Positions 33,211 through 46,145 of a DNA stretch of 64,000 nt are shown here, one piece after another; position 1 is the first letter of the stretch; each line of letters starts with the position of its first letter. Below the pieces are notes generated by a model. The model was given only the letters and a program-made list of their open reading frames with translations, did no database searches and was not told where the DNA came from. Origin of the DNA: Humulus lupulus. Lineage: Eukaryota > Streptophyta > Magnoliopsida > Rosales > Cannabaceae. Both the position numbers and the translations under genes were made by a program. The stretch lies in assembly GCF_963169125.1 (NCBI RefSeq), contig NC_084797.1:97489868-97553867 (forward strand), given 5' to 3'.

Positions 33211-36046
33211 TGTAACGTCCCAAATTACCTAATAAAGCTTAGGGGCTTGATTAGGGGGCCAGGATGGAAAATTATGGAAATGATGTGATTATGTGATATA
33301 TATATGTGTATCATTATATGATTATGTGAGTTATATTATAATATGACTAGATATGCATGTTTAGGTATATTAAATATGTATATGGGCCCATTTCCGACTA
33401 AAAGGGCAATTTTCGTAATTTGGCCTGTTACAGGTATATTTGACATATATGTGATATATGTGTGAGACCACATCATTATGTGGATATATTTGGGTTACTC
33501 GGCAAGAGGCGATCCTAGTGAGCAAAGTAGCGGTTTAGTCATAACAGGGTCAAATACGGGGCTCGGGTGGAGCCTAGGGGTAATTTGGTAATTCAGTACA
33601 TTACCAAGATCGGGTAATGGGGAAATTATTTGGTAATTATTTGAGGATATTGGAAATAACAGGAATTGTGAGACGTTAATTATGATTAACGGGATAAGTG
33701 GCAAATGACAAATTTACCCTTGAGGGCTTAAAAGGGCAAGGCTTAGGCTAAGGGGCATTATGGTCATTTTGTGTTAATTTAGTGACTTAGTCACTTACCC
33801 TTGGCTGAAGGGAAACCTCAAACAGGGGATATAAAAAAATAGAGCTCTCTCTCTCTTTCTCGGTTTATACTCTTTCTTTCTCCCTCTTGAGGATACTTGG
33901 GATTTTGCCATTTTGAAAGAAAAAGGTTTGGAGATTGAAGCTTGAAGTATAGGAACAAGCTAGGATTAGCTTGGGGATCATTGGACAGCTATTAAGGTAA
34001 CGGTTTTGAGCTTTGGATCTATGATTTTCTGAGTTTATTCTCTGTTTTTATGGTGTTCTTGAGCTTGAGAGTTTGATCATGGTTTTTGGGGATTTGTTGA
34101 AGTTTTGAGGAAGACTTGGTTAGGTGTTACTGCTTTTGATGAGTAGAATTGATTTCTGTGGTTAATTATGGGTTTGGGAGTATTGAGGGATGGATTTTTG
34201 GAGCTTTGGCTCAGGGAAGTTCACTGGAAAGAACCCAGAATTTCGAGTTTCTGGTATTAGCGCTAGGCTGTCTTTTTGGGGGTTTAAGTTTCTGACTATA
34301 GCACTGTAGCGTCCAGTAGGTAGCGCTGTAGCGCTACACAGTTTTCAAGACTTCATTTTTCAATACTTTTTGGGGTTTTGGCCTGAGGGCTTGGGGGACG
34401 ATTCCACCATCTTGTTTGGTTGGATTTTGAGAGCGCGGATTTGGTCCTGGGGTTGGGTTTTGAAACTTGAACTCATTGAAACACCATTTATGGTTGCAAC
34501 AAGGTTAGCGCTATGGCTCGGGACAAGATATTCATTCATTGGTAACCTTTACTTGGACCAAAGGTAAGAAAACTGCACCAATTATGTGATACATGTGATT
34601 ATTGCTTGGCCTGAATTATTGAACATGGATATGAATAGGGCATGAACGCCTGAGATTGTACATGATTATGACTATGCTTGTGATTGTGTATTAAGCATGT
34701 TGAATGCTTTGTATTTGGAAAACTGATATATGATATATGCATGTGTGCATTATCTTGTTGAGAAATACTGGACTTATTAGTTAAGGAAGACAATAGCACA
34801 CTGAGCGCTAGTCGTTTTGGTTAGGTTACCAGGAGCGCATCATACGCTTGTTCGACCGAATGGTCGTGGAAAACTCAGCATCAGGTATCCTAGATCAGCT
34901 CCAAGGCTGGTTATATAGAGGATAGGGCAAAGGGCCTGGGGTGACTTATTAGTCCCATATCCTAGGGCTAGGCCCTAGCATTGACTTATTAGTCAAGGAT
35001 GGCCCTAGCACGTTGAGTGCTGTTCGTAAAGCATTGACTTATTACTCAAGGACGGCCTTAGCACACTGAGTGCTGGTTGTAAAGCATTGATTTATTATTC
35101 AAGGACGACCCTAGCACGGTGAGTGCTGGACATAAAGCATTGACTTATTAGTCAAGGACGACCTTAGTACGCTGAGTGCTGGTCATAAAGCATTGACTTA
35201 TTAGTCAAGGATGGTGATAGTGCGCTGAGCGCTGGTCAATATGGCTATACATAACCAGGAGCGTGACATACGCTTGACCGACCTATTGGTCGTTAGAATA
35301 CTAAAGTGTCAGGTACGCTGGGCCAGCTCCATAGCTGGTTATACAGAGGATCGGGCAGTGTGCCCCAGGGTGACTTATTAGTCCCATATCCTAGGGAAAC
35401 GGGCCCCAATATCATTTATTAATCATGTTTTTGGGTGTTGAACCCCAGTATGATTCCATAATCATGTAATTTGGGAATTGGGCTCGGTAAGATTCATTGA
35501 TCATTTATATTGGGCTATTGACCCCATATGACGTTGTAGTCATTTATATGAATAGTATGCATGCATGAGTATGGTTATTACTTCTAGGCATGCTTATTAT
35601 GATTTGGTAATATATTATTTACTGCTTATGAGCATGTTTAAGTTTTCTTGTCGAGCCTTGGCTCATAGGTGCTATATGGTGCAGGTAAAGGAAAAAGAAG
35701 CTGGACCATCCTTGAGTTAGAGAGCTTTGGTGACGATATGTACATATGCGGCTGCTTGACCACCACGAATGAGGGTTTAAAGAGAAACTAGGGTCAAACC
35801 CTATTCTGCTGCTTAGGTCAGCTGGTTGTAATTTTTTTCATTGTAATTAACCATTTTTAAATGTATTTTGGGATCCTATGTATAAAGTAAACGTTTTAAT
35901 GAAACAGTCGTACCTTTGACCAAAAATTTTAACCCTAAATCGTTAATCATGTTTAGTTACACGATTATGGCCAAATGACTCGTTTAGCGAGTTTATCACT
36001 ATTTAAAATATACAATGTAAAGGTCCCTGGGTAGTAGGGCGTTACA
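33211..36046 (+). repeat. Tekay-2 3' LTR
   Basis: It is the second copy of 26398-29212, 2836 bases, ending GGGCGTTACA. It carries the same palindrome array (about 34768-35550) and an AGCGCT-rich stretch at about 34258-34345. Small open frames within are chance. Confidence 0.95.
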
Positions 36047-36051
36047 ATAAA
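36047..36051. repeat. Target-site duplication ATAAA of Tekay-2 (right)
   Basis: It matches 26393-26397. Confidence 0.93.
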
Positions 36052-36078
36052 CTTGTTTAAAATTGTAGTACTACCCCC

Positions 36079-37620
36079 TCAAACTCCTATGTTAGTTCGC
36101 TGATTTGCTCCTGCCTCATGGTCAATTTCCCGCTCTCTGGAGTTTGCCTGCCAACAATATATTAATTTACAACATATTATAACAAATAGTATTGATTTTT
36201 CATAACAACCACCAACTAGAGTCAAATTAAAAACTATTGAAAAAGATTGTAGTAGTACCATTTGGTTATGGACATTTTGAAGGATTTCTTTGTATTCATC
36301 CACTACCTCTGAATTTGTTGTCATTTGGTGGATCAGTCTTTCACCAAATCCTTCCATAGTGCTTAGAATTTGGTCTTGTGTTGCTCATATAGTCTACCTC
36401 AACCAGTACATAAAATAAGTCAATCATGATAAAACAACTACATATAACTTGAAAAAAAGCTTCGTAATCTTCACCTCTGAAATACATCCTGGAAGACCAG
36501 TGTTGAAGTTCATTTCCACTTTCCTTGGGTGTATAATGTTCGATTCCCGTGACATCATAATAGTTTAAAAAATTTATGTCCTACCAATTCATATTACTGG
36601 CCATTAAAAGTCCACTGATAATGTTAAAATAATAGGGGCGATCATAATGAAGATTTTGTTATCCGTGGTACCTTTGTAGTATTGGTTTTGTTCAACACTT
36701 GTCTTATATACTTGTCGTAATTCTTATCCATTGTTTCCTCAAGAAATTTTTCTGTTGGCTTCCCTATCAAACACCATGGCTTTGTAATGATAACTAGCTA
36801 TCTTTGCATAGCATTTACTTTTGGGCTAGTTTTGGAATTCAACCGTAGTTGATTCAGGAAGACTGCATCGTCACTCGCTAACCCAAGTACCACTCTGCCC
36901 AATCTGGTCCACCTAGGAGTATCCGACACCTACTGGCTTCATTGCTATGGGCAACATAATAAGGGTGGATTTCTTCTTCTCCCCACGGACACCAATCAAC
37001 CTATTCATTGATAGGTATGTTTAGATGTTTGTTTAGGGTAATGAGTTATAATTACATTTCTCTAAACGAGATCATTGTGTAAACTTTACTTGAATAAACT
37101 TCTTACATGTTAAGCCTATATTTACCTCATCAAAAGTGAACCACCTTAGTTTTCCTCTGTAGTACTTCAACAAAACAGAAGGATTCATTGTTGGGGGGGA
37201 GGGGGGGGGGGGGGGGGCAGTTGCTTCATAATAGGCTACGGGGAAACACTTTTGATGAGATGGATTGTGGTGTGGTGTAACACGTAAACACTTTTCGTAA
37301 TAGGCACGTACTTTCTCCCCTACACCTGTCTTGACAAAAAATTTTATTTGTTAGATTTCTCATTATGTCGTTATATTTATTAAACATACAACGATTATAG
37401 ACAAGGTGAGTAGCCTATTTTGTACTTTTATTTACCTCCCAAGTTTTCCACAGTCCATCTATGCAATTTATCTTCTATCTAAAAAAGGCATCCATTTGTT
37501 GGTATGAGAAAGCCAACCCTGCCCCTCCCCAATCGAAAGTTGGTATATCTGGAATGCACTCCAAACTAGGGACATGGTATAGGTGGACCATGTTACTCGC
37601 ACATGTTATAGAGTGGATCC
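36079..37620 (-). pseudogene. Unidentified multi-exon-like coding remnant
   Basis: The minus strand shows about six coding-like blocks separated by AT-rich stretches with GT and AG borders. They are about 37436-37620 (IPTFDWGGAGLAFSYQQMDA), 37126-37325, 36672-37000 (VDWCPWGEEEIHPYYVAHSN, then KPWCLIGKPTEKFLEETMDK), about 36475-36580 (NFLNYYDVTGIEHYTPKESG), 36259 to about 36400 (IHQMTTNSEVVDEYKEILQN) and 36079-36147 (ANSREREIDHEAGANQRTNI, stop). At least two stops and one frameshift, plus a 17-G run in block 2, show decay. I do not recognise the family. It could be a host gene remnant or the accessory protein of a DNA transposon. The intron-like layout argues against an LTR element. Confidence 0.5.
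37201..37217. repeat. 17-base homopolymer G run
   Basis: G17, preceded by a G7 run (37193-37199) and an A. It lies inside block 2 of the unidentified coding remnant, where it would read as poly-Pro on the minus strand. Length is prone to replication slippage and sequencing error. Confidence 0.85.
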
Positions 37621-37628
37621 TAACAGTG

Positions 37629-38749
37629 TGTAAAACGCCCTATCTTGCTATCATTTGCAAAACACTACTATTTATGATTATTTAGATAAATGCCAACAAT
37701 TATCCAAATGTTCAGTAGGGCCTTGTTAAAACATGCAATATGGGCCCATTTGTTCAAAACAAAATATAATGTCTTTTATGCAATTCATAAGAGAAAATAA
37801 CAAAAGTCCCACTGAAAGTTAAATAAAAACATGATAAAACGCATACCATGTCTATTGGAGTTCCTATCGTTTTTGTTTAGATCTCCCCACGGCATACACA
37901 CTTGACTTTGGAACTTCCTAGATCACCATGCGTGCCAAACAGAAATCCTATCGTCTACCTGAAAGGATGAAAGTAAGGAGGTGAGCTAAAAGCCCAATAA
38001 GGAAGTGCAAGCATGAATACAATCAATAATCATAAAAGAAACTAATCTCGGCATCATAACATTAAACTGAAAATAACATATTACATAATAAACATAATCT
38101 TCATATGATAAACAACATAAACATATAAGCTATATCTCTATGAGGTAACCAGGATCTCAGGTCCCAGAATAACCTCCTCTTGCCCTTGGGCCTGCTGACG
38201 CGTTCGCTCTATGAGTTACGTTGTACATTAGTAACTCCTATTGTTGTGTCACATTTAACACGCTAACAACACTTTTCTCTTTCAATACAATCATACATCA
38301 CATCAATGACATGCAGTTCTTCTCATAGTATCATGATCAATTCTCAACATTCTAACATAGCACATAAGAATCTAACTAACTCCTTACCACAAGTCCAAGC
38401 TATAAAATGACGGAATAGCTTCACAACGAGCCTAGAATAATCAATCAAACACTTGTCTTAATATCAACTAAAATTGCACATAATATACAATAATATCCCA
38501 CGTGTGCATGTGCCATGCACATGTGGCACCTAACCCACACAAGTTTCACAACAACTTAGCTCTAAGAGACACATACATCTAGTCTCACATAAAATCACTA
38601 CAAAAGAATATTTTTGTTTCTATAAAATAATCTCTAATGATTTTTAATCATGCATTTAGCCAAAAAAGATGTAATTGAGCCTAAAAGTACTCTTGCATGG
38701 AACACGCGTACCTAAGAGCACTCTTAAAAACTCGCTTAAAATTGGTAAT
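37629..38749 (-). repeat. LTR-C family fragment, minus strand (end of LTR)
   Basis: Its complement matches the last part of the solo LTR at 40100-50723: same GTTAGCGTG...CGTAACTC...CGCGTC region, same TTTTAGCTCACC...CCTTACTTTC...CAGGTAG segment, same ending GGGCGTTTTACA (GGGCATTTTACA there). What follows the LTR end is not a primer site, so this was a 3' LTR or solo LTR end. The rest was displaced by insertion of Tekay-3 at 38750. Confidence 0.82.
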
Positions 38750-40099
38750 TGTAACGCCCTACTAATAAAGGACCATTACAACATGTATTTAAAATAGTGC
38801 TAGACTTGCTAAATGAGTCATTTGGACCTAAACGTGTGATTAAAGTAACTAATGGTTCAGGTATTAAAAATTGTGGTCAAAGAAGTAAATATTTTTATTA
38901 AAAGGTTCAGTCTGTACATGGGATCCCAAAATAGAATTTTAAAATTTATTTACAACTCAAAATATTACAAAATAGGCTAGCCGAAGTTGCAAAATATTGT
39001 CCAACCCTAGTCCTTCCATGATACATGAGCCGTGGCGGTCGAGCAGGTTGCATATGTACATGCCGCCCCTAAAGTCGCCCCTAAAGCTCTACAATTCATG
39101 GCTGGTCCAGCTTCTCCTTACCCTTACCTGCATCACATAGCACCTGTGAGCCAAGGCTTAGCAAGAAAATTTAATTAACCAGATTCAGATAGACAACAGA
39201 ACATAAACAACTTGGCCAGTAGTAATAATTGTACTCAAGCAGGCACATTTTCCAATTTAAGCGACCATAGATTCACACAAGTGCATACTGCACTTCTATT
39301 TATTCAAGTGGCATCAGAGCCCGACAAGTGCATATCGCACTCCCAGGGTGGCCTAGCCATAGCGACCGACATTCGCATGCATAATGTCGACCTCGACTTA
39401 TAAACCGAGTTTTCGGATCAAGTACAATCAAGCATATAGTTCACTTAACAGATAATAAGATAAAGTGTCTCCACGCATGCTTAATCAAGCAATCACAAGC
39501 ATAATTATAATCATGCTCACTAACAAGGGCCCGAGCCCTAATCACAACAAGGGTGCAATTTTCTTACTTCTGGTCTTGTGCTGAAGAACGAGTACGACCC
39601 CGAGCACAATCCTTCCCCGAGCCTAGTGGTAACCCTAGCCACAACAATAAATGATATCCTTGTTAAGTTCCAATTTAAGAAAAAAACTTTGGGACCAATC
39701 CCGTGCTCTCAGGACCTCAAATTCCACTAGACGGGGTGGTGGAATCGTCCCCCCAAGCTCCCATATCCTTCCCAAGCCCAAAAAATGAGCCATGGTGACA
39801 AGGGAAAAGGACAGGGGCGCCCAAACCAAGGGCAGGGGCACCCCAACTAGGCAGAGACATCACTAGCACTCCCTTGCATAGCACAAGGGAACCCAGTTCA
39901 AGGGAAGGGACACCCCAACTCGGTAGAGGCACCGCAAGCTCTCCCCTGCACAGCGCAGAGGCACCCACACCTAGCGCAGGGACACTACATCGCAAACCCA
40001 GAATTATGGGTTGCGTTCTCTGCAACTTAAATCCGCAAATCTTATCATAATCAATCTAAAACCTAAACCAACCTCATAAACAACCTATGGAATACTAAA
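38750..40099 (-). repeat. Tekay-3 3' LTR, distal part
   Basis: The plus strand starts TGTAACGCCCTACTAAT, closely matching 55087 onward. A GC-rich cassette of about 200 bp at 39815-40010 repeats GGCACCCCAAC and AGGGGCAC-type words. The LTR-C solo element interrupts it after 40099. The long minus-strand open frame at 39717-40025 is a by-product of that GC-rich repeat. Confidence 0.88.
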
Positions 40100-41155
40100 T
40101 GTAGTGCACCAAATTTTTTTTTGGTGTTTTATTTTATTTAAGTGTTAAGTGTGGTGAATTGTTTTATTTAAATGTTGTTTATTTTATTTAGTTGTTGTTT
40201 GTTTTATTTAATTGTTTGTTATTTTATTTAATTGTTAGAATTGTTTGTAGAATATTTTTGTGAAATTATTTGTTAAATGATATTTAATTCATTTTATTTT
40301 AAAAATGTGATTATGTGAGATTTGGTTGAATGCACTAAGGTGCATGGTAGATAGTGTTGTACCCTAGTAATTTAGTATGTGCTAGTGCATGGTAGCATGA
40401 TGCACATGTGTAGAATTTCCTACACATTATATAGTTTCCATATATTAGATTTAATTGATTTATTTACAAAAAATAAATAAAAATAAAAAGGGAATGGGAA
40501 AACCATGTGGTGGACGTGAATGTGTAGTGGGAAAGAAATGGTTTATTCCATTTATTTCCTTGATTCAAATAAATTAAAAATTAGAAGACCATGGTTATTT
40601 TAAGTAAGGATGTGCTCATCTTTTATTCCATGCCATTTAAAGATAAAAACAATTATACAAAAATTAAGAGAAAATATGGAGAGAATAGGAAACTTACCTT
40701 TTCTTTTTATTAAGCCATTATGAGAGAATAAGGATAAAGGGGAAAGGAAATAGGAGAAGAGCCATTTGCTCTTGTGGCTGCCGAAATTAGAGAGAGAAAG
40801 AGAGAGTGGGACGTGAGTTAGAGAGAGAAGGAGAAGAAGGAAGAAAGGAAGAAGAAGGAGAAGGGAAGACCAAGTCTAGGGTATGCCTTCTTTGTGTTAT
40901 GCTTGTTATTTTTCTCTTCTTTTTCTAGTAATATTGACTATGGTTTCTTTATTGTGTGTTGTTGGATCTCTTCTTCTTCTCATGGTGGATTTCATAAAAA
41001 AAAAACCCTAGGCTTGAACAAGGGGTGGTAAAGTTTGGGTGTTGATCAATTTGTGTTCTTGATTTTACAATCAAGAGAGGTATCAAATCTCTAACCCTAA
41101 TGTTCTGATGTTCATGGATTGATGTATATTTTTTCTTATATTTTGATGCAAGGGA

Positions 41156-41160
41156 AGATA
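41156..41160. repeat. Target-site duplication AGATA of Copia-D (left)
   Basis: It matches 47940-47944 exactly. Confidence 0.95.
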
Positions 41161-41692
41161 TGTTAATATTTCTAACATATGAGCATTATAACATTATCAA
41201 TTCTGAAATCAATAACAATAAACCATGCTCATGTAATCTGCAAGATCAAACTTTATTTAGGATATTGAATTGAATATATAGAGATAAAACATACCTGACA
41301 TTGAGTCTCCAATGTTCATCTTTGAATCTCTCACGATCTACACAAAGATGATTAGAAAATAGCAATACAAGAGAGAACTTATGGAGAGCAACCCTTACCA
41401 AAACCACATGCGTATGTTCACCCAACAGCATATATGTTCTATATATATGTCTCGTATGCCTTCTTACCCTAAGGGGTATATTGGGCCTATTGGGCTTGTA
41501 TTATTAGATATGGTGGACTATGGTTTAATGGACCAACCTATAGTCTTTAGGGTGCTACCATGTGCCTCAATTGCAATTAGATTAATATTAACCATCCCAT
41601 TATGGTCTTTAACTATTCGTAGGCACTCTAGAAAATGATTGTGATAATGGAATTATGTTTGTAATTATATTAGTCCATATAAAATTCTAACA
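41161..41692 (-). repeat. Copia-D 3' LTR
   Basis: The plus strand begins TGTTAATATTTCTAACA and ends AAAATTCTAACA. It is an exact-length partner of 47408-47939. The open frames inside are chance. Confidence 0.96.
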
Positions 41693-41705
41693 TTCTCCCA
41701 CTTGG
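41693..41705 (-). other. Polypurine tract of Copia-D
   Basis: The minus strand reads CCAAGTGGGAGAA next to the LTR start TGTTAG, the standard Copia form. Confidence 0.92.
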
Positions 41706-42082
41706 ACAATATAATCAAACCACCATAATATTGTCCATCACAAAAGACAGTCTAATAAATCATATATAATATCATATCGATAGGATACATATATTATTTA
41801 TGATTCGGTCTTGAAGACATTCAAATACAATAACAATCATTAAACCAAACATGCATGTGGTACATTAATTTGAGACTATGCGCATTCATCTCCTTTTGTA
41901 CCTGTCACTTCGATGAACAATAGTATATACATATATAAACATATATACATAACAGCAACAATAAGAAGTGACTTCAATTATCATTATGCATGTTCAAAAC
42001 AAAACACAAGCTATAAGCAATCCATACAAAATACTAGCATGTTCAATACATAAATAACAAAACTCCCACTAAGCTCAACAAG

Positions 42083-45077
42083 CTAGGCTCTTGACAATCC
42101 CATTCGGGCAACGTGCTCTAAAAACACACATACAGGTAAGCCTTTCGTTAGTGGGTCTGCTAACATGCTAGTGGTAGGCGTGTACTCAATAGAAATGAGG
42201 GACTCAGCGACTTTCTCTTTAACAAAATAGTACTTTATAGCAATATGCTTTGAGCGAGAAGTACTCCTAGTGTTCTTAGAGAAAGCTACTACTGCGGAGT
42301 TGTCACAATACAATTTCAGCGGCCTCGAAATAGAGTCTACAACATTCAATGCTGAAATGAAATTCCGCAGCCATATTGCTTGACAAGTAGCCTCATAACA
42401 CGCCATATATTCTGCCTCCATCGTAGAAGAAGCTGTGAGTGTCTGCTTGACACTTTTCCATGAAACAGCTCCTCCAGCCATCATATAAATATAGCCTGAA
42501 GTGGACTTTTTATCATCCACGCATCCTGCATAATCGGCGTCACTGAACCCAACTATATCAAGAGTGTCAGCTCGCCGATAAGTCAACATATGATCCTTTG
42601 TACCCTGAAGATACCTCATGACTTTCTTAGCCGCTTTCCAATGGCTAAGACCAGGATCACTCAAGTATCTACCCAACACGCCAACAACAAAAGCAATATC
42701 AGGGCGTGTGCATACTTGAGCATACATCAAGCTACCAACCAATGACGCATAAGGAATGACTTTCATTTCATCTCTCTCTTTATCATTTTGTGGACATTGG
42801 GCCTTTGAGAACTTATCACCCTTCATTATCGGTGCCTTCCCAGGAGAACATGCATGCATATTGAATCTTTTCAAGATCTGATCAATGTAAGTCTTCTGAG
42901 ACAAACGAAGAATGCCATTAGCCCTATCCCGAAGAATCTGAATCCCAAGTACATAGGAAGCCTCACCAAGATCCTTCATATCAAAATGGCTAAACAAAAG
43001 TTGTTTTGTCTCAGTCAACAGATCAGAATTATTAGATGCAAGCAGGATGTCGTCAACATACAATACTAGAAAAATAAAGCTGCTCCCACTGACCTTCATG
43101 TATATACATTGATCTACTACATTCTCCTTGAAGCCATTTGCAGTGACAATCATATCGAACTTGAGATACCACTGCCTCGATGCTTGTTTAAGCCCATAGA
43201 TAGACTTTTTGAGCTTGCAAACCATGTGTTCTTTGCCAGACTTCTCAAAACCAATAGGTTGAGTCATGTAAACATCTTCAAATAAATCTCCATTTAAGAA
43301 GGCAGTCCTCACATCCATTTGATTGAGTTCTAGATCAAAATGAGCAACTATAGCCATAATAATTCGCAACGAATCTTTGGTGGAAACAGGTGAAAAGGTT
43401 TCTTTGAAATCAATACCTTCTCTCTGGCTATAGCCTTTAGCCACAAGCCTAGCCTTATACCTTTCCACTTGCCCATTCGAGTCACGTTTGATCTTATACA
43501 CCCATTTGCATCCAATGGGTCTGCAACCTTTGGGTAATTCAACCAACTCCCAAACTTCATTTTGTGACATAGAATTCAACTCATCTTTCATTGCATCCAT
43601 CCACAATACAGATTGAGGACTATTCATAGCTTCTTCATAGGTAACTGGCTCAAAAGTGTCTCCTACATCAAACTCATGTTCCTGTAAATAGACAAGGTAG
43701 TCATTAGGAATAGCAGACCTGCGGGTTCTCTGTGATCTTCTCACCATAGCTTCATCATCCCCAATATCAAGATTTTCACCTTGTTCTTGATTTTGAGGTT
43801 CATCATGAGTTTCTACCGGAATCTGTTCAATCACAGGGTCATCAATAGGAGCGGAAGCGACAGGTACAGGGACAAAAATGCGTTCTTCCCTGAAAACAAT
43901 TTCTCTTGACCCTTGACTTGAACCAAATTCATCCTCAAAATAGACAACCCTATCTGATTCTATAACCCTGGTGGTGTGAGATGGACAATAAAATCTGGAA
44001 CCCCTTGATCCAATGGTGTAGCCCACAAAATAGCCACTAATGGTCTTTGGATCAAGTTTCTTAGACTGTGGATTATAGGGCCTCACTTTTGCTTTGCAAC
44101 CCCAAACATGAAAATGACGCAAGCTTGGTTTCTTACTTGACCATAGCTCATAAGGCGTCTTTGGGACAGATTTGCTGGGCACTTGATTCAAGATATAAGA
44201 TGCAGTCTTTAATGCCTCACCCCATAAAAACTCTGGCAAACTAGAATGAATCAACATACATCGCACCATGTCAAGAAGAGTGCGATTTCTCCTTTCAGCA
44301 ATTCCATTCTGTTGGGGTGTTCCTGGCATTATATCTTGCATCAATGCCACATTCCTGTAAGTACCTAGCGAAAGGCCCGGGGTTCCTTCCACTTTCATCA
44401 TAACGTCCATAATACTCTCCACCTCTATCAGAATTAACTGCCTTGATCTTCTTCCCCTTTTGAAGCTCAAATTTCGTCTTAAAAATCTTAAACGCATCTA
44501 AAGATTCAGATTTTTCATGAATGAGCTCAACATGGCCATACCGGGAAAAGTCATCAATGAAGGTGATAAAGTATTTATAACCACCCATAGCATGTGGAAC
44601 AAAAGGCCCACAAATATCAGTATGGATCAACTCCAACAATCGTGTGCACCTATCTGTTTTACTTTTTCTAACCTTGGCCGTTAACTTTCCTTTAATACAA
44701 TCAACACAGGCAGTAAAATCTGAAAAATCTAGATCTTGAAGAACCCCATCTTTCACCAACCTTTGCATTCTATCTTTAGAGATATGGCCTAAACGTTTGT
44801 GCCACAACATAGAAGATTTTAGATCTAACCCTGCACGTTTAGAGCCTACAACAGCATTAAGACAAGAAGTAGAAGAAACAGAAGCAACATCATGCAAATC
44901 AAGTTTATATAAATTTCCACATAAAGTTCCATTTCCAACCAAAAGAGAGTCACGATACAAAGTGAGTTTTCCAGTTCCAAAAAGAAAACTATATCCAAGC
45001 CTATCCAAAATAGATACAGAAATCAAATTCCTCCTAAAAGTGGGTATGTAAGCAACATCTTGTAACTCCAAAAAATG
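42083..45077 (-). pseudogene. Copia-D pol: pre-integrase, integrase, RT and RNase H
   Basis: The first piece (45071-44295) holds the pre-integrase motif (MLWHKRLGHISKDRMQRLV) and the integrase core with ELIHTDICGPF and NSDRGGEYY. The second piece (44497-42083) picks up [20 protein letters not shown] with the catalytic Glu, then RT with YVDD at 43049-43060, and RNase H with [14 protein letters not shown] and [10 protein letters not shown]. One frameshift near 44330-44345, just before the PGTPQQNG motif, joins the two. Apart from this, 804 codons are open to the end, so RT and RNase H look intact. The stop lies about 375 bases before the polypurine tract. Confidence 0.93.
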
Positions 45078-46145
45078 TCATGTATTCAACTGCAATCTAA
45101 CTGTCCCCAAAAGTTCGATTTGGACTTTTGTATCGTCTCCCATGTACACATTCTGCTCCAGACTACTCGGTCTTCTTCGACTTGTCACTGCCTGCAAGGA
45201 ATTCGTAACATGAATTGTGGCTCCAGTATCTAACCACCAATAATTTGAGGGCACATCAATAATATTGGATTCTAAACAAACCATCACAAGACAATTACCT
45301 TTCTTCTCTAGGTGAGCTTTGAGCTTTCTACAATCAGCTTTCTTGTGCCCAAAATTCTGGCAAAAGTTGCACTTCCCTTTGAAAAACTCATTCTTATGAC
45401 CATTAGAGGATGAGCTGGACTGTCCATTCCCTTTAGGACTAAGTGCCTTTTTCTTGGGAGGTCTTTGGTTACCAGAGTTATTGGAAGTGAAATTTCTTTT
45501 GTGAGGATTGTTTGGGTTCGTCACCATGGAGATACTTCTTGCCCTACCTTTTCTCATGTCCTCCTCTTCCTTGGCAAGAATAGCAGACATCTCCCCAACA
45601 GTCCATTGCTCCTTCTGAGCATTGTAGCTTGATCTGATTGAATCAAACTAAGATGGAATGTTCTCCATCACCAACCACACCATGTAATCCTCACCAAGGT
45701 CCATATCCATGGCCTTAAGTTTATGATAGTGGCCCATGAGATTGTCAATGTGAGCCCTAATGTCACCTGAACCATCATAAATAGTGTGATGCAGCATGTT
45801 CAAGTGCTCATTCTTCTCATTCTTTGAGAATTTCTTATACTTTTCCTTAATGGCAGCAAGAAAATCCTTTGCATTTTCAGACTTGAGAATACTATCACGA
45901 ATGGATTCGTCCATGTGATATCTCATAAGCATCAAGCAACAACGATTGGAGTGTTCCCAGTCCTCGTAAGATTTCTTATCCTTCTCAGTAGCATCATCAG
46001 CAGGCTTAGATGGTTCATCAATTCTCAAGGCCAAGTCCATTTTCATGAAGGTCAAGTTCATCGTGATATTTTCAATCCACTGCTTGTGGTTTGTTGCATT
46101 CAGCGTCAAGACGGCAGGAGATCTAGGAATGCTTACAGCTGACAT
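45078..46145 (-). pseudogene. Copia-D gag and protease
   Basis: From ATG 46143-46145 (MSAVSIPRSPAVLTLNATNH) the frame gives a UBN2-type Copia Gag with LAAIKEKYKKFSKNEKNEHL and GHYHKLKAMDMDLGED, then a TAG at 45648-45650. The same frame continues 19 codons later through a basic linker, the CCHC zinc knuckle (CNFCQNFGHKKADC) and the protease active site (WLDTGATIHV, Asp-Thr-Gly). It ends in TGA at 45078-45080 and runs on into pol. Both stops are single-base changes in an otherwise open frame. Confidence 0.92.

Larger units (their letters stand above)
26398..36046 (+). mobile_element. Tekay-2: complete but decayed Ty3/Gypsy chromovirus-like element
   Basis: LTRs 26398-29212 and 33211-36046, primer site 29216-29228, polypurine tract 33195-33210 and an ATAAA duplication are all present. 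The 4.0-kb internal part keeps recognisable gag, zinc knuckle, protease, RT, integrase and chromodomain-like segments in order, but with many stops and short deletions; most of RNase H is missing. LTR divergence is near 10% in sampled stretches, so it is an older insertion than Tekay-1. It is the only Tekay copy here on the plus strand. Confidence 0.95.

Noticed and set aside
39717..40025. 102-codon repetitive open frame on the minus strand
   Set aside because: It comes from the GGCACCCCAAC-type repeat in the Tekay-3 LTR and has no conserved equivalent in 55087-56175.
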